Positions 11,505-22,588 of a stretch of 64,000 bases of DNA are shown piece by piece. A program made the translations under genes and the position numbers. Within the stretch, counting starts at the first letter, position 1, and each line of letters starts with the position of its first letter. The DNA is from Euclidia mi (taxonomy: Eukaryota > Arthropoda > Insecta > Lepidoptera > Erebidae): assembly GCA_944739405.2 (NCBI GenBank), contig OX123182.2:59275183-59339182 (forward strand), given 5' to 3'. The notes under the pieces are model-generated. The model made no database searches, was not told the DNA's origin, and saw only the letters and a list, made by a program, of their open reading frames with translations.

Positions 11505-12141
11505 ACAGAAAAGCCTCAACAATAAAGAATTTATGAATAATGCCAAAAGAGTTATCGTCACGAAAATCTGCCTAAACTTCTAAAGTAATTAGATTGCCTC
11601 ATAATATTCTTCTGAGCGATGTTTTAAATTAGATCATCCTTTTACCATGCTTAGAATTATTGTACTTTTTATGAATAAAATGTGAATTGCTATTAAAACT
11701 AACAAGAATATCTTAGTATATCGCACATGGTTATCTGATGACAGCCTGTATTAAGTTAATCAGATAACTGATAAACATACTTCCCTTGGCCTTCATTATA
11801 GTGATCATCACCTAGGTATAGGTGTCTTGGAAACGAATTATATTAAAATATATCAAAAGCCCGGAACAAAAATACATTAATACCTATCGTAAGTCTTATA
11901 TAAGCGTGTGTCATTTCCTTTAAGTATGCACTTAGAGTAATAAATTAAAATGGATGAAATTCAAGATAATATTGTATAAAACATCTAGAAATGGGTTTTA
12001 TACATTTCAATTGTAAATTTTGATATCAATTTTAAACATAAAATGAGTAGGTTTCTGTTGAAGATGTAAAATCAACAAATCTACCTTGTTTCGTTTCGAA
12101 CATTTCACGCATCCACTCAATTTTGTTTTATCCAAAAGAAT
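11505..12141. other. Non-coding stretch
   Basis: AT-rich DNA between the DNA transposon and the next SINE. No coding signal was seen. Confidence 0.4.
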
Positions 12142-12148
12142 ATCAAAG

Positions 12149-12427
12149 CCTCGTTGGTCTCGCTGCATAAATATGCGCGTGGGATTGGGAGGTCTCGGAT
12201 TCGATCCCCGGGTCGGGCAGAGTGTTATTGGGTTTTTCTGTTAGGAAATTCTCAGTAGCAGCTCGGAGTCTGGTAATGTGCCCAGTACGGCAATAGGCTC
12301 GCCCCCTATTTCGTGGGACCTAAAAATTCATGGCGAAATGTGGGCGTAATATTACACCTCTGCCTCCCCCTTCGGGGATGGCAGAGGTGTAATATACAGG
12401 CGTGAGTCTATAAATAAATAAATAAAA
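12149..12427 (+). repeat. tRNA-derived SINE, full length, 7-bp TSD
   Basis: The head contains a box B-like GGATTCGATCCCCGG. The body has the common block CAATAGGCTCGCCCCCTAT followed by TGGGCGTAATATTACACCTC, and the 3' end reads CAGGCGTGAGTCTATAAATA with a TAAA run. ATCAAAG flanks both sides (12142-12148 and 12428-12434). The same family appears at 51525-51780 (-), 53072-53351 (+) and 62936-63185 (+). This copy has a short inverted duplication around the CTTCGGGG tail (GCAGAGGTGTAATAT repeated in reverse). Confidence 0.85.
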
Positions 12428-13070
12428 ATCAAAGAACAAAATGCTACAATCCGTACATAATTGTTTCCGGCCAAAGATTGTAAAGATAATAAAATCCTTG
12501 TTTAACAAACTCGAGAAAAATTGAGTTAACATAAAATAAAGTCCCGGCGTCGTATTGTCTGCCAAATAAATTCCATCACAGAATAGTTTGTTATCCAAAG
12601 TTGCGACGTTTTGTTTTCAAATTTGTATCATACGAGACTTTATCTACATACAATGTGCGAATAAAGTACGTAAACCTTGTAGTCAAATTGAATTACTGGT
12701 GTCAAGCAAACTTGATGCTTTGATGGTTGAAGTTAAATCTTCGGTTTACGATGTGAGCATCGTAAATCAGTTTCACGGAATTATATAGCCCCCCTCAGGT
12801 GCCTAGACATCAGGTATTTTTTTTTTTTTTGCTTTATTAAGGAAACAAACAGTCGTATGCTTACTTTACATAAATAACATAATATACTTAAAGACTTAGA
12901 GTTCCATAAAAATAGAAATATAGATTGACACATAAAATATCACAATTGAAAAAGTGTACATTGTCGCAAATTATTTCATGTTCTATAATAATATTGCAAG
13001 ATACAGAAGAAATATGGCAGAAAACAAGAATAAAATCGAAGTAAGGTATACATAATTTACAGACAGAAGT

Positions 13071-13547
13071 TTACACTGAATGGTTTAGAAATTTTGATCT
13101 TAATTCCTTTTTATAAACTATTAATTTATTTTTGAATATATCTAGATCATTGAATTCTTGATTATAATCATGGACACTACGTTTAAAGAAGTTGTTACCG
13201 GAATAAATTGCTTTATAAAATGGAACAGAAAATAATTCATGTGAGCGAGATCCAGGCCTGGGTATTCTGATTGATATTTTTTGTAAAAGTGGAGGGGAGT
13301 CAATGAGATTATTTAGAATTTTATATAGGAATGCTTGGTCGAACATTTTTCTTCGGTCAACAAGAGAGGTTAATGAGTAACGTGCCAACGAAGCGTGATA
13401 GGAGATATTTTCATTACCACAACGAAAATCTAGGTTTTTGATAAATTTCTTTTGAACTCTTTCAATTCGCGAAATATGACAAGTATAATATGGACTCCAG
13501 ATGATACAAGCAAAATCCAAAATAGATCTAACGTAACTAAAGTACAA
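13071..13547 (-). CDS. LINE ORF2 C-terminal domain
   Basis: This frame carries the region after the RT fingers and palm. YVRSILDFACIIWSPYY matches the conserved LINE block Y..S.LEY...+W.P, followed by a basic RIERVQKKF segment typical of the domain after the RT. It continues the RT frame at 14783-13587 but is displaced by a frameshift near 13550-13590. The protein ends KFLNHSV just before the 3' UTR. It would act in RNA and target binding in the intact element. The shift makes ORF2 discontinuous in this copy. Confidence 0.8.
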   Translation of the reverse strand: MYFSYVRSILDFACIIWSPYYTCHISRIERVQKKFIKNLDFRCGNENISYHASLARYSLTSLVDRRKMFDQAFLYKILNNLIDSPPLLQKISIRIPRPGSRSHELFSVPFYKAIYSGNNFFKRSVHDYNQEFNDLDIFKNKLIVYKKELRSKFLNHSV

Positions 13548-13586
13548 CAGTTTCAGAGTATGGCTATTTCTGAAAGGCTTAGATAT

Positions 13587-14783
13587 TCACAATATGAAGC
13601 CCAGTTGTTTGAAAGCTTTATTGACTATATAGTCAATGTGCTGATTGTATGATAATTCAGAATCCATTATTATGCCCAAATCATGCACCGATGTAACCCG
13701 AGACAGAGACTCGTTGTTAACAGAGTAGTTAAATGACAATGGGTTACTATTACGGGAAAACGTTATTACAGAACATTTATCTAAATTTAAATAGAGTTGA
13801 TTTGATGCACAGTATTCCGATATTCGAATTAGGTCAGATTGCAATTGCAAACAGTCCTCAATACTTGTAACAACTTTAAAAAACTTTGCATCGTCTGCAT
13901 ATAATAAGAAATTTGAAAAGTGTAAGCTTTCTCCTATGTCATTGATATAAAGTATAAACAACAACGGTCCCAAATGTGATCCTTGTGGGATTCCCGAGGG
14001 AATTTTAAGGAATCTAGAAATATATGCATTAATAGAAACAGCCTGAGAGCGGTTTTTGATGTATGACTTTATCCAGCGTAGCAGATCGCCGTGTATTCCG
14101 ATTTTCCACAGCTTTTCTATTAGCAAATCATGATTAATTTTATCAAAAGCTTTTGAAAAATCGGAATACACCACATCTATTTGCTTCTTTTGATCCAAAT
14201 AATTAACTAGAAAATGTGAAAAAGTGAGCATATTAGTCTCTACAGAGCGCCCCGTACAAAAACCATGTTGATTAATTGAAATATGATTACGCACAGCATT
14301 TGCTATTATCCGTGTAATTATTTTTTCTAGTATTTTACCAAACAAACTAGTTTTAGATATAGGTCTATACTGTGTAACGTCATCTCGCTTGTCGTTTTTA
14401 GGTATAGGGGTGACAAGTGCTTGCTTCCATATAGTAGGGAAAACGCCTGATGCCAGGGATTTTTGGTATATGATACTCAACGGTTCGCATAACTGATCAG
14501 CACAGTTCCTAATAAATAAGGGATGCACCTCATCGTAACCAGCGCCTTTATTAACGTCTATTTGCTTGAGCTCTTTACGAATTGATTCCGTGGGAATAAC
14601 TACAGATCCAAGATCAACAGGACAATTCACGGGTGGACAGTTGTAATCTATAATAACTGGGCGACGTGGGGTATGAATAAATACAGAATAGAAATATTCA
14701 TTGAACAAGTTACAAGTGTCTTCACCAGTATTTGAGAGACGCTCGTGTAATCTAATATTTAGTGGAATGTTATGGTTCACCAA
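13587..14783 (-). CDS. LINE ORF2 reverse transcriptase domain
   Basis: A frame of about 398 residues carries the whole RT core in order: KQALVTPIPK near residue 124, YRPIS, GF..GRSVETN, the first catalytic region FSKAFDKINHDLL, then GIPQGSHLGPLLF and the catalytic LLYADDAKFFK. These are the seven-block signatures of non-LTR reverse transcriptase, with both aspartates of YADD intact. The start shown is only the first ATG; the reading frame extends upstream through CPKLFWSFVKSKL to an AT-rich microsatellite-like patch at about 14830-14890. That patch breaks the connection to the endonuclease. Confidence 0.9.
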   Translation of the reverse strand: MVNHNIPLNIRLHERLSNTGEDTCNLFNEYFYSVFIHTPRRPVIIDYNCPPVNCPVDLGSVVIPTESIRKELKQIDVNKGAGYDEVHPLFIRNCADQLCEPLSIIYQKSLASGVFPTIWKQALVTPIPKNDKRDDVTQYRPISKTSLFGKILEKIITRIIANAVRNHISINQHGFCTGRSVETNMLTFSHFLVNYLDQKKQIDVVYSDFSKAFDKINHDLLIEKLWKIGIHGDLLRWIKSYIKNRSQAVSINAYISRFLKIPSGIPQGSHLGPLLFILYINDIGESLHFSNFLLYADDAKFFKVVTSIEDCLQLQSDLIRISEYCASNQLYLNLDKCSVITFSRNSNPLSFNYSVNNESLSRVTSVHDLGIIMDSELSYNQHIDYIVNKAFKQLGFIL

Positions 14784-15072
14784 TTTTGATTTTACGAAAG
14801 ACCAAAATAATTTGGGACATTTAAGAATGTTTTCTTTACTAAATTTTATAAAATTATTGTATTATTATTAATTATTGTATTTATATTACTTGAAGTTTTG
14901 ACTCTCTCTTTCGAAGAGTAGAAAATGTCTGGTAGTCTAAAGGATTGCCATACCGCTTCCACCTGGTGTGATACTTTCGTTTTTCTTTAGATAACTTAAT
15001 TAATGAGTTTGTGTACCATGGTGGATAACGGGCAGTTGTTAATATTTTGCGGCAGGGAATATATTCTTTAAT

Positions 15073-15987
15073 TCATTTATTAATTACTCCGTAAAATGAA
15101 TCTACCATGGAGTCAAGGTTCGAATCAGTCATCGGTCTCGAATGCCAATCAATAGCAGCAAGCTTATTTTTGATTATTTCAAAGTGAACCTTATAAAACA
15201 ATTTCTTATATGTTAGCTTGGGACGCAATGGCGTACTACACATATCTAGGGTTAATTTTATTTCTAGTGATTTATGATAAACATCTTCCGGCGTAATAGG
15301 ATCAGAGCAAGTAATAACAGAGCAAGGTTTGTTACAAAAAACTAAATCCAATAACCTATTATTTATATTAAACGACGAATTGTATTGTTTCAAGTTCGAT
15401 AGGCTCATAAAATCCGCGACCAATTGTACATATTTATTAGCACCCGGACGCATCAGCATAGAATCTGAGTTGCTATCATAATACCAATTGCCATACGATA
15501 CATTATAGTCGCCCGTAATAAGAAAAATATCATTAGGATATTGTTCTAATAATTGAGTTACGTAGTCAAACGTCGAGCATAACGCAGTCTCGTGGCGATC
15601 TCCGTGCGGTATATAAATACAACAAATATGTAAATAAGTTGGAGCATAGGAATAATCACAGTCGCGAGACGTCACCGTCGGCAGCGGGATACTTACCCAG
15701 AGATGTTCAGTGGGCACTGACGCATTCCAATGGTCGCGCAGAAGCGGGTTTAATTCTCGACGTATCGCTATCAATGCACCGCCGCCACACCTCTTACCTG
15801 TATCAGCTGTGTCCCTATCACGCCTATAAACGATATACCTATCGTCAAAATATTCGGAACTGTAAAAATTAATATTTAACCATGTCTCTGTTATGCAATA
15901 AACATCAAAACATTGTAGAATCACCTTATTCAGAAATGAGTGTGATTTACTTCGAAGTCCCCTCACGTTCTGGTAATATACGGTCAA
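15073..15987 (-). CDS. LINE ORF2 APE-type endonuclease domain
   Basis: The first residues, YYQNVRGLRSK, are the canonical start of LINE endonucleases. CITETWL near residue 30 carries the catalytic glutamate, GDYNVSYGNW near residue 165 the GD.N motif, and LLDLVF and a YHKSLEIKL segment correspond to the D and H blocks, the latter slightly altered (usually S.H). This domain nicks target DNA to prime reverse transcription. The frame is open for about 304 residues, ending near 15073 just before the AT-rich break that separates it from the RT. Its upstream sequence (16000-16265) gives no recognisable ORF1. Confidence 0.88.
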   Translation of the reverse strand: MTVYYQNVRGLRSKSHSFLNKVILQCFDVYCITETWLNINFYSSEYFDDRYIVYRRDRDTADTGKRCGGGALIAIRRELNPLLRDHWNASVPTEHLWVSIPLPTVTSRDCDYSYAPTYLHICCIYIPHGDRHETALCSTFDYVTQLLEQYPNDIFLITGDYNVSYGNWYYDSNSDSMLMRPGANKYVQLVADFMSLSNLKQYNSSFNINNRLLDLVFCNKPCSVITCSDPITPEDVYHKSLEIKLTLDMCSTPLRPKLTYKKLFYKVHFEIIKNKLAAIDWHSRPMTDSNLDSMVDSFYGVINK

Positions 15988-16292
15988 TAAATTAGAGAAT
16001 TTTAAATCTATTTGTAATTATTATAACAATAATATTATGTAACGCGCACAGCGACACATCAAGCCACACGCCATCAACACAAATTGACCCCTCATTGCAT
16101 AGAATGTCTATACAATGAACGGCAAACCCATACCGGCTATGTACAACTCGCGCCGTCGCATACGCCATTATTTTGCAGTAGTTAACTATGAAAATATTAA
16201 ACCTCCAGGCCAGTAGCTTTGCTAAATTTATCACTAAGCTACTATGTATTAAAACAGTGTCCAAACCATGTAAGCAATATGCAATTTTTTAT

Positions 16293-16330
16293 TTACAATA
16301 TAATTTTATTTTAATATATTTTATTTACAA
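16293..16330. repeat. Short direct AT-rich repeat
   Basis: TTTATTTACAATATAATT occurs twice in succession, separated by about twenty AT-rich bases. It lies between two minus-strand retroelement fragments. Confidence 0.5.
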
Positions 16331-16413
16331 TATAATTAAATTAAGTCTTAAAATAATAAAAAAAAACGAATTAATATATACAAGGGAAAATTCAAAAAAT
16401 TAAAAATTAAAAT

Positions 16414-17211
16414 TTAGAAGGCGTCATGAAACTCATCCGCATCGCAGTCAATTGGAAGCGTGCCCAGAAGACTGGCAGCATTGCCTCGTTGGATGGCTAT
16501 ACTTATTTTTTGAGCCAAATACGTGCCAGCCCTCTGGTCACGCGAGGCGTCTATAAGTCTCTTTGCGAGATCTCTAAAAAGTGATCGCGCACTTGGACCC
16601 CATGGCCCCAATGCTTCGACCCCAAACGGCTCAAATACATAATCTCTCCTATTAGATTTACATATTTGCGCCGTTTGAGTGTCTCCACTGTAGCAGCAGC
16701 AGCGCCCGCACAACCTGCTGTGCTGGGAAGATGAGATGGCGCAAGGGTATCGACACATGTTGCGTCCCATACCAAAGGCCTACCCAGCTTCCACGGCAGT
16801 AACGACATCCCGTCTGGTCTTTTGCCATCGTCGCGTGCCAAGCCTTGAGGTTCAAGTTGGGCTGGAACGCAAGCGGTGGCAAGAGCACGGCGCAGTATGT
16901 CATTGAGGTTGGCGTGTCGAGAAATACGACCCGCGCTCCTGCTGCATGACAGGCCATGGTGACCAAGGCTATCGACAGCCTCTCCACAGTGACAACGATG
17001 CGGAGAGACACATGACGCACCTAAACGGAGGCAAGTAGCGAAGCGGAAGGTCGTATCGTCCAACATGGTACCTATATTGGACGATGGCAGTGCCTGAAGC
17101 CAGAGGCCCGATTCCCATTCTCCCACAGCCAGCAGGCGAGCACGCTCCGCATAATTTTGGGAGCTCCCCTTGCTCCTTTGTCGCTAATGCTCTTATAACT
17201 TGTGGGTACAA
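16414..17211 (-). pseudogene. Frameshifted C-terminal part of an invertebrate retroelement ORF
   Basis: Consecutive minus-strand frames give ALATKEQG (about 17195), then WLQALPSSNIGTMLDD with CLRLGASC and LGHHGLSC (about 17095-16960). DGKRPDGMSLLPW, LVWDATCVDTLAPSHL and finally VEALGPWGPSARSL and ISIAIQRGNAASLLGTL (about 16620-16450) follow. This string of motifs is familiar from the C-terminal region of RT-encoding mobile elements common in invertebrate genomes, usually annotated as hypothetical. Frameshifts occur near 17120 and near 16650. The RT itself is not present, so the family is not settled. It lies upstream of the LINE on the same strand, perhaps by separate insertion. Confidence 0.5.
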
Positions 17212-17755
17212 AACTTTTTTGTTCTGACAGACAGATTTCCCAAGGGAGACATTCTTAAAAGTTTTTAGTTTTATTTAGTTCTTTAATATTCTGTAATACT
17301 TATTTATCGTTGAACTTTTATCTTATAATCGGCACGTTTTAGTATACACAACATTATTTGGCGCACTAAGACTTGATTTTATTTATCGTGCCTGATGAAG
17401 TATCTTTGTAATTTTTGTTTAAATTCCGTACAAACAAACTGACGGTATGAACGTTTGTACACGCATCACATAGCAAAAAAACTTAAAAGTCGTTTTATTG
17501 CATATTTATTATTTAGCAGCAAATTAATATCCACGATCCACGCACCTCTCGTGTAAAACATTTACATGCAAACGGCTGACCAATGCGAAAATTTATTTTT
17601 ATCACATTAATATTTGTAATTGCAGCCATAGTTTAAATAAAACGAATACACAAATCTAGCAGCGACCAACAAGACATGGGATAAGGCTGGATAGTGATGT
17701 ACATCTTTTGGGGTTAAAGGTAAGTGAGTTTTCAGTTCGGGCGTAGGTTTAGGTA
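17212..17755. other. Non-coding stretch
   Basis: No gene recognised between the retroelement remnant and the 5S-like repeat. Confidence 0.4.
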
Positions 17756-17759
17756 TTCC

Positions 17760-18010
17760 ATTGACACTTCACCTCGCCGTTTAAAGTAAGGCCACGTTAT
17801 GCTGTCAGTTGTAGGTCTCATAGCGAGATTTCGCTTGCCGTTTGAAGTATATCTGCAAAGTAAAGCAACGCTTGCACAGGTCGCCACTTGGATCGGTGAC
17901 CACTTGTGGCATTTACCGTACTTCGGAGGTTACGTAAAGCTGTCGGTCGCGGTCTTGTCTCAGGACAAGGATCATTAGGACATGTCGGAGGCCTTTGGGC
18001 AGTCTAAAAG
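17760..18010 (+). repeat. 5S rRNA-like SINE or 5S-derived repeat
   Basis: The segment AAGTAAAGCAACG followed by CACTTGGATCGGTGACCAC (about 17856-17912) follows the internal and box C region of 5S rRNA, in which a ...TTGGATGGGTGACC... core is universal. The flanking body (CGTAAAGCTGTCGGTC, CTCAGGACAAGGAT, CATGTCGGAGGCC) is not 5S and resembles SINE bodies elsewhere in the window. The upstream half of 5S is poorly matched. A SINE3-type element or a decayed 5S pseudogene are both possible. Confidence 0.35.
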
Positions 18011-19254
18011 CTCCGACAAAGAAAAGAAAGAATATCTACTAAGGTCTATTTAATCAGAAATAAGGAGTGTCTCAACTAATCGACTGAGATGATTCTTAAC
18101 CGAGTGAACCCATTCATGAAACGATGACATTTGAAAAAAGGAGAATTTTAATATGGTAAATAATGTGGCAGTGACAAGTAAATTGTAGATAAAGAACTTA
18201 TGATTGGTACTTATCTGTGTTACAAATTATATTTGTTCAAGTATTATAACTAAATATTCAAAAATATATTACTCAGTAGCAAAATTGTGTGCACAGGTTA
18301 TTGTAAAGATGATGTGTACAAAACAACGACGTGATTTTGGTCGCCAACACATGTTTGCTGTCGTTACACCGCACTTTTTAGATACTATAGAACCAAATCC
18401 AGTGCAACAGGCACAATACCGTTTACGTAACCCTGTACATCGTGAAACTCAAGCTTGTATATCGATGTCAAGGAACTATATTAATACTACAACAGTCGAG
18501 TTTGAGCCTAAAGGTGTAAATCATGCTGAAGGTGGCTGGCCAAAAGATATTAATTACTATGATGAAGAAACTACCGTTCGTCATCGATGACGTTTTGAAC
18601 GTGATGAAGACTTCATCAAAGCTGTACTGAATTTGAGCCCAAAATTAGAACATTTGATTAAATAAAACAATACGCTTAATTTATATGAACATTATTTTAA
18701 GGATATTCCCCACCAGACGCGTATTAGAAAACCTATTGTTAGCCTTACTAATGTTTATCAAGATGCTTTTAAAGAACAATGTACGCGGCCTGTAGCATGC
18801 ATCGATTGGACTTACGAAGACTCTGCTAAAATGGTAGTGGCTTATTGTAACCAAAAGTATCCGGCGCAAGGACCTCTGAACACTGAACATACTTGTTTTG
18901 TATGGGATCTGAAAGCAGCTATCGTATATCTATCTATATCCTTTCCATGGAATCTTGCCTCCTGCAGCATGTTGGCTAGTAGCTTGTTTACCTGTGTCGC
19001 CGCCTGTAATTATTGCCGGATTGGCTGATGTCCGAGTCTGTATTTTTGATATACGTAAAGGTAAGAGTCCAGTAGCTATAAGTGATATACATGTAGCTCA
19101 TATTGATCTCGTCACGTCACTAGTGTATATACAATCGCGGTTAAACACGCAATTTTTTGTGGCTCCACAGATGGAATTTGTTTATGGTACGACGTTCGGA
19201 AGATATCTGAACCTTTTGAATCCCTGATTATGGAGATATCACCTATAGGCTAAG

Positions 19255-19436
19255 TGTTAGGTTGTATATAAATTTAAATTCGGCGCCTTCAGTCATTATA
19301 GAATGTATCACTAGTTGTCATAGTCATGTCAGATCTCTATGATTTCTCAGTGTAACTACTACGTTTTATTTTCCATTGTCTGGTTTATAATAAATAATTA
19401 ACACTGGTTACTTTAAAATACTCGTTTCATTTAACA
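19255..19436 (+). repeat. Copia 5' LTR
   Basis: This 182-bp LTR starts TGTTAGG and ends TTTAACA, contains a TATATAA motif, and is followed at once by the PBS. Near-identical copies at 24046-24225 and 25879-26058 are 3' LTR copies. The 5' flank CTAAG (19250-19254) and the 3' flank CAAAG after each 3' LTR copy are consistent with a 5-bp target duplication CAAAG carrying one mutation. The target lay within the DNAI2-like coding sequence. Confidence 0.88.
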
Positions 19437-19437
19437 G

Positions 19438-19455
19438 GTTATGGGCCCAGCACCT
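19438..19455 (+). promoter_or_regulatory. Primer-binding site of the Copia element
   Basis: GTTATGGGCCCAGCACC directly after the LTR resembles the initiator-tRNA-derived (half-tRNA type) primer site of Copia elements. It confirms the LTR boundary and plus orientation. Confidence 0.75.
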
Positions 19456-19620
19456 ATAACCATTAATTCACGAGTTTAGTTTCCTAAAATCAGTGTTAAA
19501 CGAATTTAAAAAATAACCACGCCCATAGACCACGCCGCGCCGTGCTTTTTCGATCGATCGATACGAGTTTTCAAGTTTTGAGGTTTTTTCAGTTACGAAA
19601 AATCTATCTGAGAACCGAAA

Positions 19621-20720
19621 ATGTCTTCAAATAATCACATGACATTTATTGAGAGACTAACTGGAAGAGATAACTTCGCTAGCTGGAAATTTGCAGTACA
19701 AACTTACTTAAAACACGAAGAATTATGGGAATGCATAACCAGCAATGGTGCCGTTGATCCAAAGAAAGACGTAAAAGCAAGATCGAAAATAGTGTTACTG
19801 GTGGATCCAATTAATTATATCCACGTTCAAGAAGTCAAGACTGCAAAAGAAGTCTGAGGTAACCTATGCAAAGCGTTTGATGATTCGGGTCTTTCTCGGA
19901 AGGTTGGATTACTTCGTGACCTTATAACAACTTCTGTCGAGAATTGTCAAGGTATTGAAGAATACTTTAATAAAATTATGACGAAAGCACACAAGCTCCG
20001 TAACAATGGGTTGAAGGTGGACGATGAATGGTTGAGTACATTGTTACTGGCTGGATTGCCTGAACAATATAAACCCATGATCATGGCCAAGGAAAGCTCT
20101 GGTGTCACTATAACAGCCGATTTAATTAAAACTAAACTGTTACAGAAAGTCAAGCAATCTGATCTGGGCGTATTCCATGTAAAAAGTATTCAAAAGCAAT
20201 CTAGCAAACAAAATGTTAACAAAGGGCCAAGGTGTTATTCCTGCAATAAATACGGGCATATCAGCAAAAACTGTAAGACCAAGACTAACAAGAAACAAAG
20301 TGACAACTCTTTTGTAGACGTTTTTTCAGCCGCATCAAGCAACCATGAATCTGGGTGGTATGTGGACTCTGGCGCGTCAGTGTACATGACCATGAACAAA
20401 AACTGGATTTATGATGAAAGGCCACCACCAATCAAAAGTATTCGTGTTGCAAACAATAAAGAATTGAAAGTAGAAAGCTACGGTAAGGTCAATATTAATG
20501 TACTACAAAAGGATGGCTCTATGAGCACCATACAGGTAAAAGATGTCCTTTATATTCCTGAACTTTCTACTAGTCTTTTCTCCGTCAGTCAGATGATTAA
20601 AAATAACTGCAATAATATTAAATTTGATAGTAAAGGTTGCAGTATATTTAACAAGAACAATAAAACAGCAGGAACCGCTCAACTTATAAATAACACGTAT
20701 AAACTAAATATATATATATA
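19621..20720 (+). pseudogene. Copia gag-protease ORF, one stop, 3' truncated
   Basis: The start ATG at 19621 fits a Copia gag: FIERLTGRDNFASWKFAVQ is the usual first block. A TGA at 19855 interrupts the frame, which then continues in register. The zinc knuckle CYSCNKYGHISKNC (C-x2-C-x4-H-x4-C) is near 20232-20273, and the aspartic protease motif YVDSGAS near 20359. The frame reaches LFSVSQM and NNTYKLN before it runs into an ATATAT tract and a LINE fragment at about 20721. Integrase core, RT and RNase H are not present in plus orientation anywhere before the 3' LTR. The element is therefore defective. Confidence 0.88.
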
Positions 20721-21345
20721 TATTTTTTTTTAAACTTCTTGCACAATTACAAAAAAATAATGCACAAAGGCGTGCTTAATGCCAGAGGCATTCTCTACCA
20801 GCCAACCTTTGGGTGATGGAGAGATGATTGAAGTAGGTGCTTAAAGAGGGAGTAATTTAACAAATAATATTAATTTTAAAACAACATAATTAATAGGTAT
20901 CACACTAAATAAATATGTAATAACAACATATTATTATAAATATATACATACAAAATACAATACATATATACACATACAAGTATAATAGATAATTATATTA
21001 TGTATAAATATATACATATAAAAGTGTTACAGATAATTATAATATATATAAATATATACATATACAAGTATCCTTTACAGAGTCCGTTATGATTCTACCA
21101 ATTCAGCCATATAATGCTGGCGTACTCTAATTTTAAACAGTTCAAGAGATTTAGACTTCCTGATTTCGAGAGGGAGTTCATTCCAAAGATAGACAGCCTG
21201 TATATAGAAAGTAGAATGAACAAGGCTGGAACTATGAGAAGGGCAGAGAAGAAGAAGATTGTTAGTGGAGCGGAGATTTCTGTCATGAATGCTACGTAAA
21301 AGTTGAAATTGAGCAGACATAAGCAGGAGAATATTTTTTCTGTTT
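20721..21345 (-). mobile_element. LINE 3' fragment inserted in the Copia element
   Basis: The T-run at 20721-20730 is the poly-A end of a minus-strand LINE. The minus frame 21320-21087 reads DRNLRSTNNLLLLCPSH, HSTFYIQAVYLWNELPLEIR and FKIRVRQHY, the conserved tail after the RT in CR1/Jockey-like ORF2 proteins. A 350-bp AT-rich 3' UTR follows. It cuts the Copia ORF after its protease region. No RT core is present, so this is a dead-on-arrival copy. The TSD is hidden by AT-rich flanks. Confidence 0.75.
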
Positions 21346-21449
21346 AGCTGTCAGTGTCAAAGTCAAATCATGTTTTGACGTAAGAACTGTCAACACCCAT
21401 ACATTTTTGTAAACAAAGTCCTAGTTTGTTATTATTGTTAAATTTCTCA

Positions 21450-21620
21450 ATGCACTGCGTTGAATTGATAAATACCGAGTTGCTCGTCTGTTTCTCAAAA
21501 AGCCAAAACGAAGATATCAATGGAAAATGCTTTATGGACAACAAATTTCAAAGCAAATGATACAGCAAGGTTATGCAGTTCACACCTCATAGAAAAATGA
21601 TTATATCGACAGAAGTAAAT
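21450..21620 (+). pseudogene. Possible THAP-domain remnant
   Basis: The plus strand reads a frame ending ALWTTNFKANDTARLCSSHLIEK and a stop near 21598. The order tryptophan, NF and LCSSH is the second half of a THAP zinc finger (C2CH: W...NF...CS.H). The first half is not clean and frames shift. THAP domains occur in P-element-related transposases and in host regulators. This is a weak call. Confidence 0.3.
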
Positions 21621-22530
21621 ACTATAATTAAAGATAGCGAGTTAACTACTAAATGTGTTTATATTCGAAGAAGAATTGGTATAACCCAAACATAAAATAT
21701 TTAAGATTGAGTTAGATCATAGTTACATTCCTATTACAATGACTAAAATATTATTTGTGTTTCATGTGTTGTAAGTTGTAACTGTACCAAGAAGAAAAAT
21801 AAAACTCATAATTATGTGTTATTATTAACAATGTTGTTTTATTAAAGATAAATAATTTCTGTACATGAATTTATTAAGAATTGAACACTATTCGCATATA
21901 CTAACTATCATAAATTTATAATTATTAATTATCAAACTTCACTTTTGCATCTACTAGCAAAGCAACTTTCTTCATAATGGCTTTGCAGAATCCTCACAAA
22001 TATGTATGTCTCGAACAGATGAATATTAGCGGTCACAAAACCCATAAAGAAGTTGCCCGTTTGGTTGAACTTCGTATCTGTAAGAGAGATAAGTAAATAT
22101 ATTTATAAACACACCACTCATTACATCATATTCTTATATTCTAAGATCTTCTATGCTATTTTCAAAACACTTTTCATCATAATTCAGACATAATTGAATT
22201 GAATTATGTAAATTCTTTACAAGACTCCATAAAATGTAGGTAGAATATATTGATAAATTAGGAACATTATATAAAGCCAGGTCACTATATAGTCATCATT
22301 ATCTTAGTACTTTCATTCGCCATGATGTGTAAAAACATTACCGTTCCTTTCAGGTAGGTATGGCAATATTAAAAAGAGATCAGGAAGATCTTATTGTACT
22401 AATACTTCAAAGTATACATAGGTATGACATTATCATTTATTTAAGTACCAAGCCACTGTTGGTCACTATCTATAGTCATCATTATCGTAACACTTCCTTT
22501 CCCAATGTGTAAAAACATTACCCTTTCCTT
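21620..22530. other. AT-rich filler inside the Copia-bounded interval
   Basis: No Copia sequence and no clear ORF. A short splice-like segment (complement acceptor TCTCTTACAG near 22090) may belong to the minus-strand transposase gene next to it, but the peptide is not recognised. Confidence 0.35.
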
Positions 22531-22588
22531 TTAGCTATGCCACTCAGATGAACTAAGTTCATCTGAGCTCCTCCAGAGTTGGGTTAAA

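Larger units (their letters stand above)
12817..16000 (-). mobile_element. CR1/Jockey-like LINE with near-complete ORF2
   Basis: The sense strand is minus. ORF2 runs from about 15987 (endonuclease) through the RT to about 13071. A 3' UTR of roughly 240 bp follows, with an AATAAA-type signal (complement of GCTTTATT, 12831-12838) and a poly-A tail seen as a T-run at 12817-12830. ORF1 was not recognised, and the 5' limit and TSD are unresolved. The clade (CR1, Jockey or a relative) is inferred from the APE-type endonuclease plus the form of the RT motifs. It cannot be fixed without alignment. Confidence 0.85.

Noticed and set aside
15639..15872. Plus-strand ORF within the LINE endonuclease region
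   Set aside because: It is antisense to a clear endonuclease domain and has no features of its own.
16551..17020. Several overlapping minus-strand ORFs as separate genes
   Set aside because: They are frames of one frameshifted retroelement coding region; only one frame at a time carries the conserved motifs.
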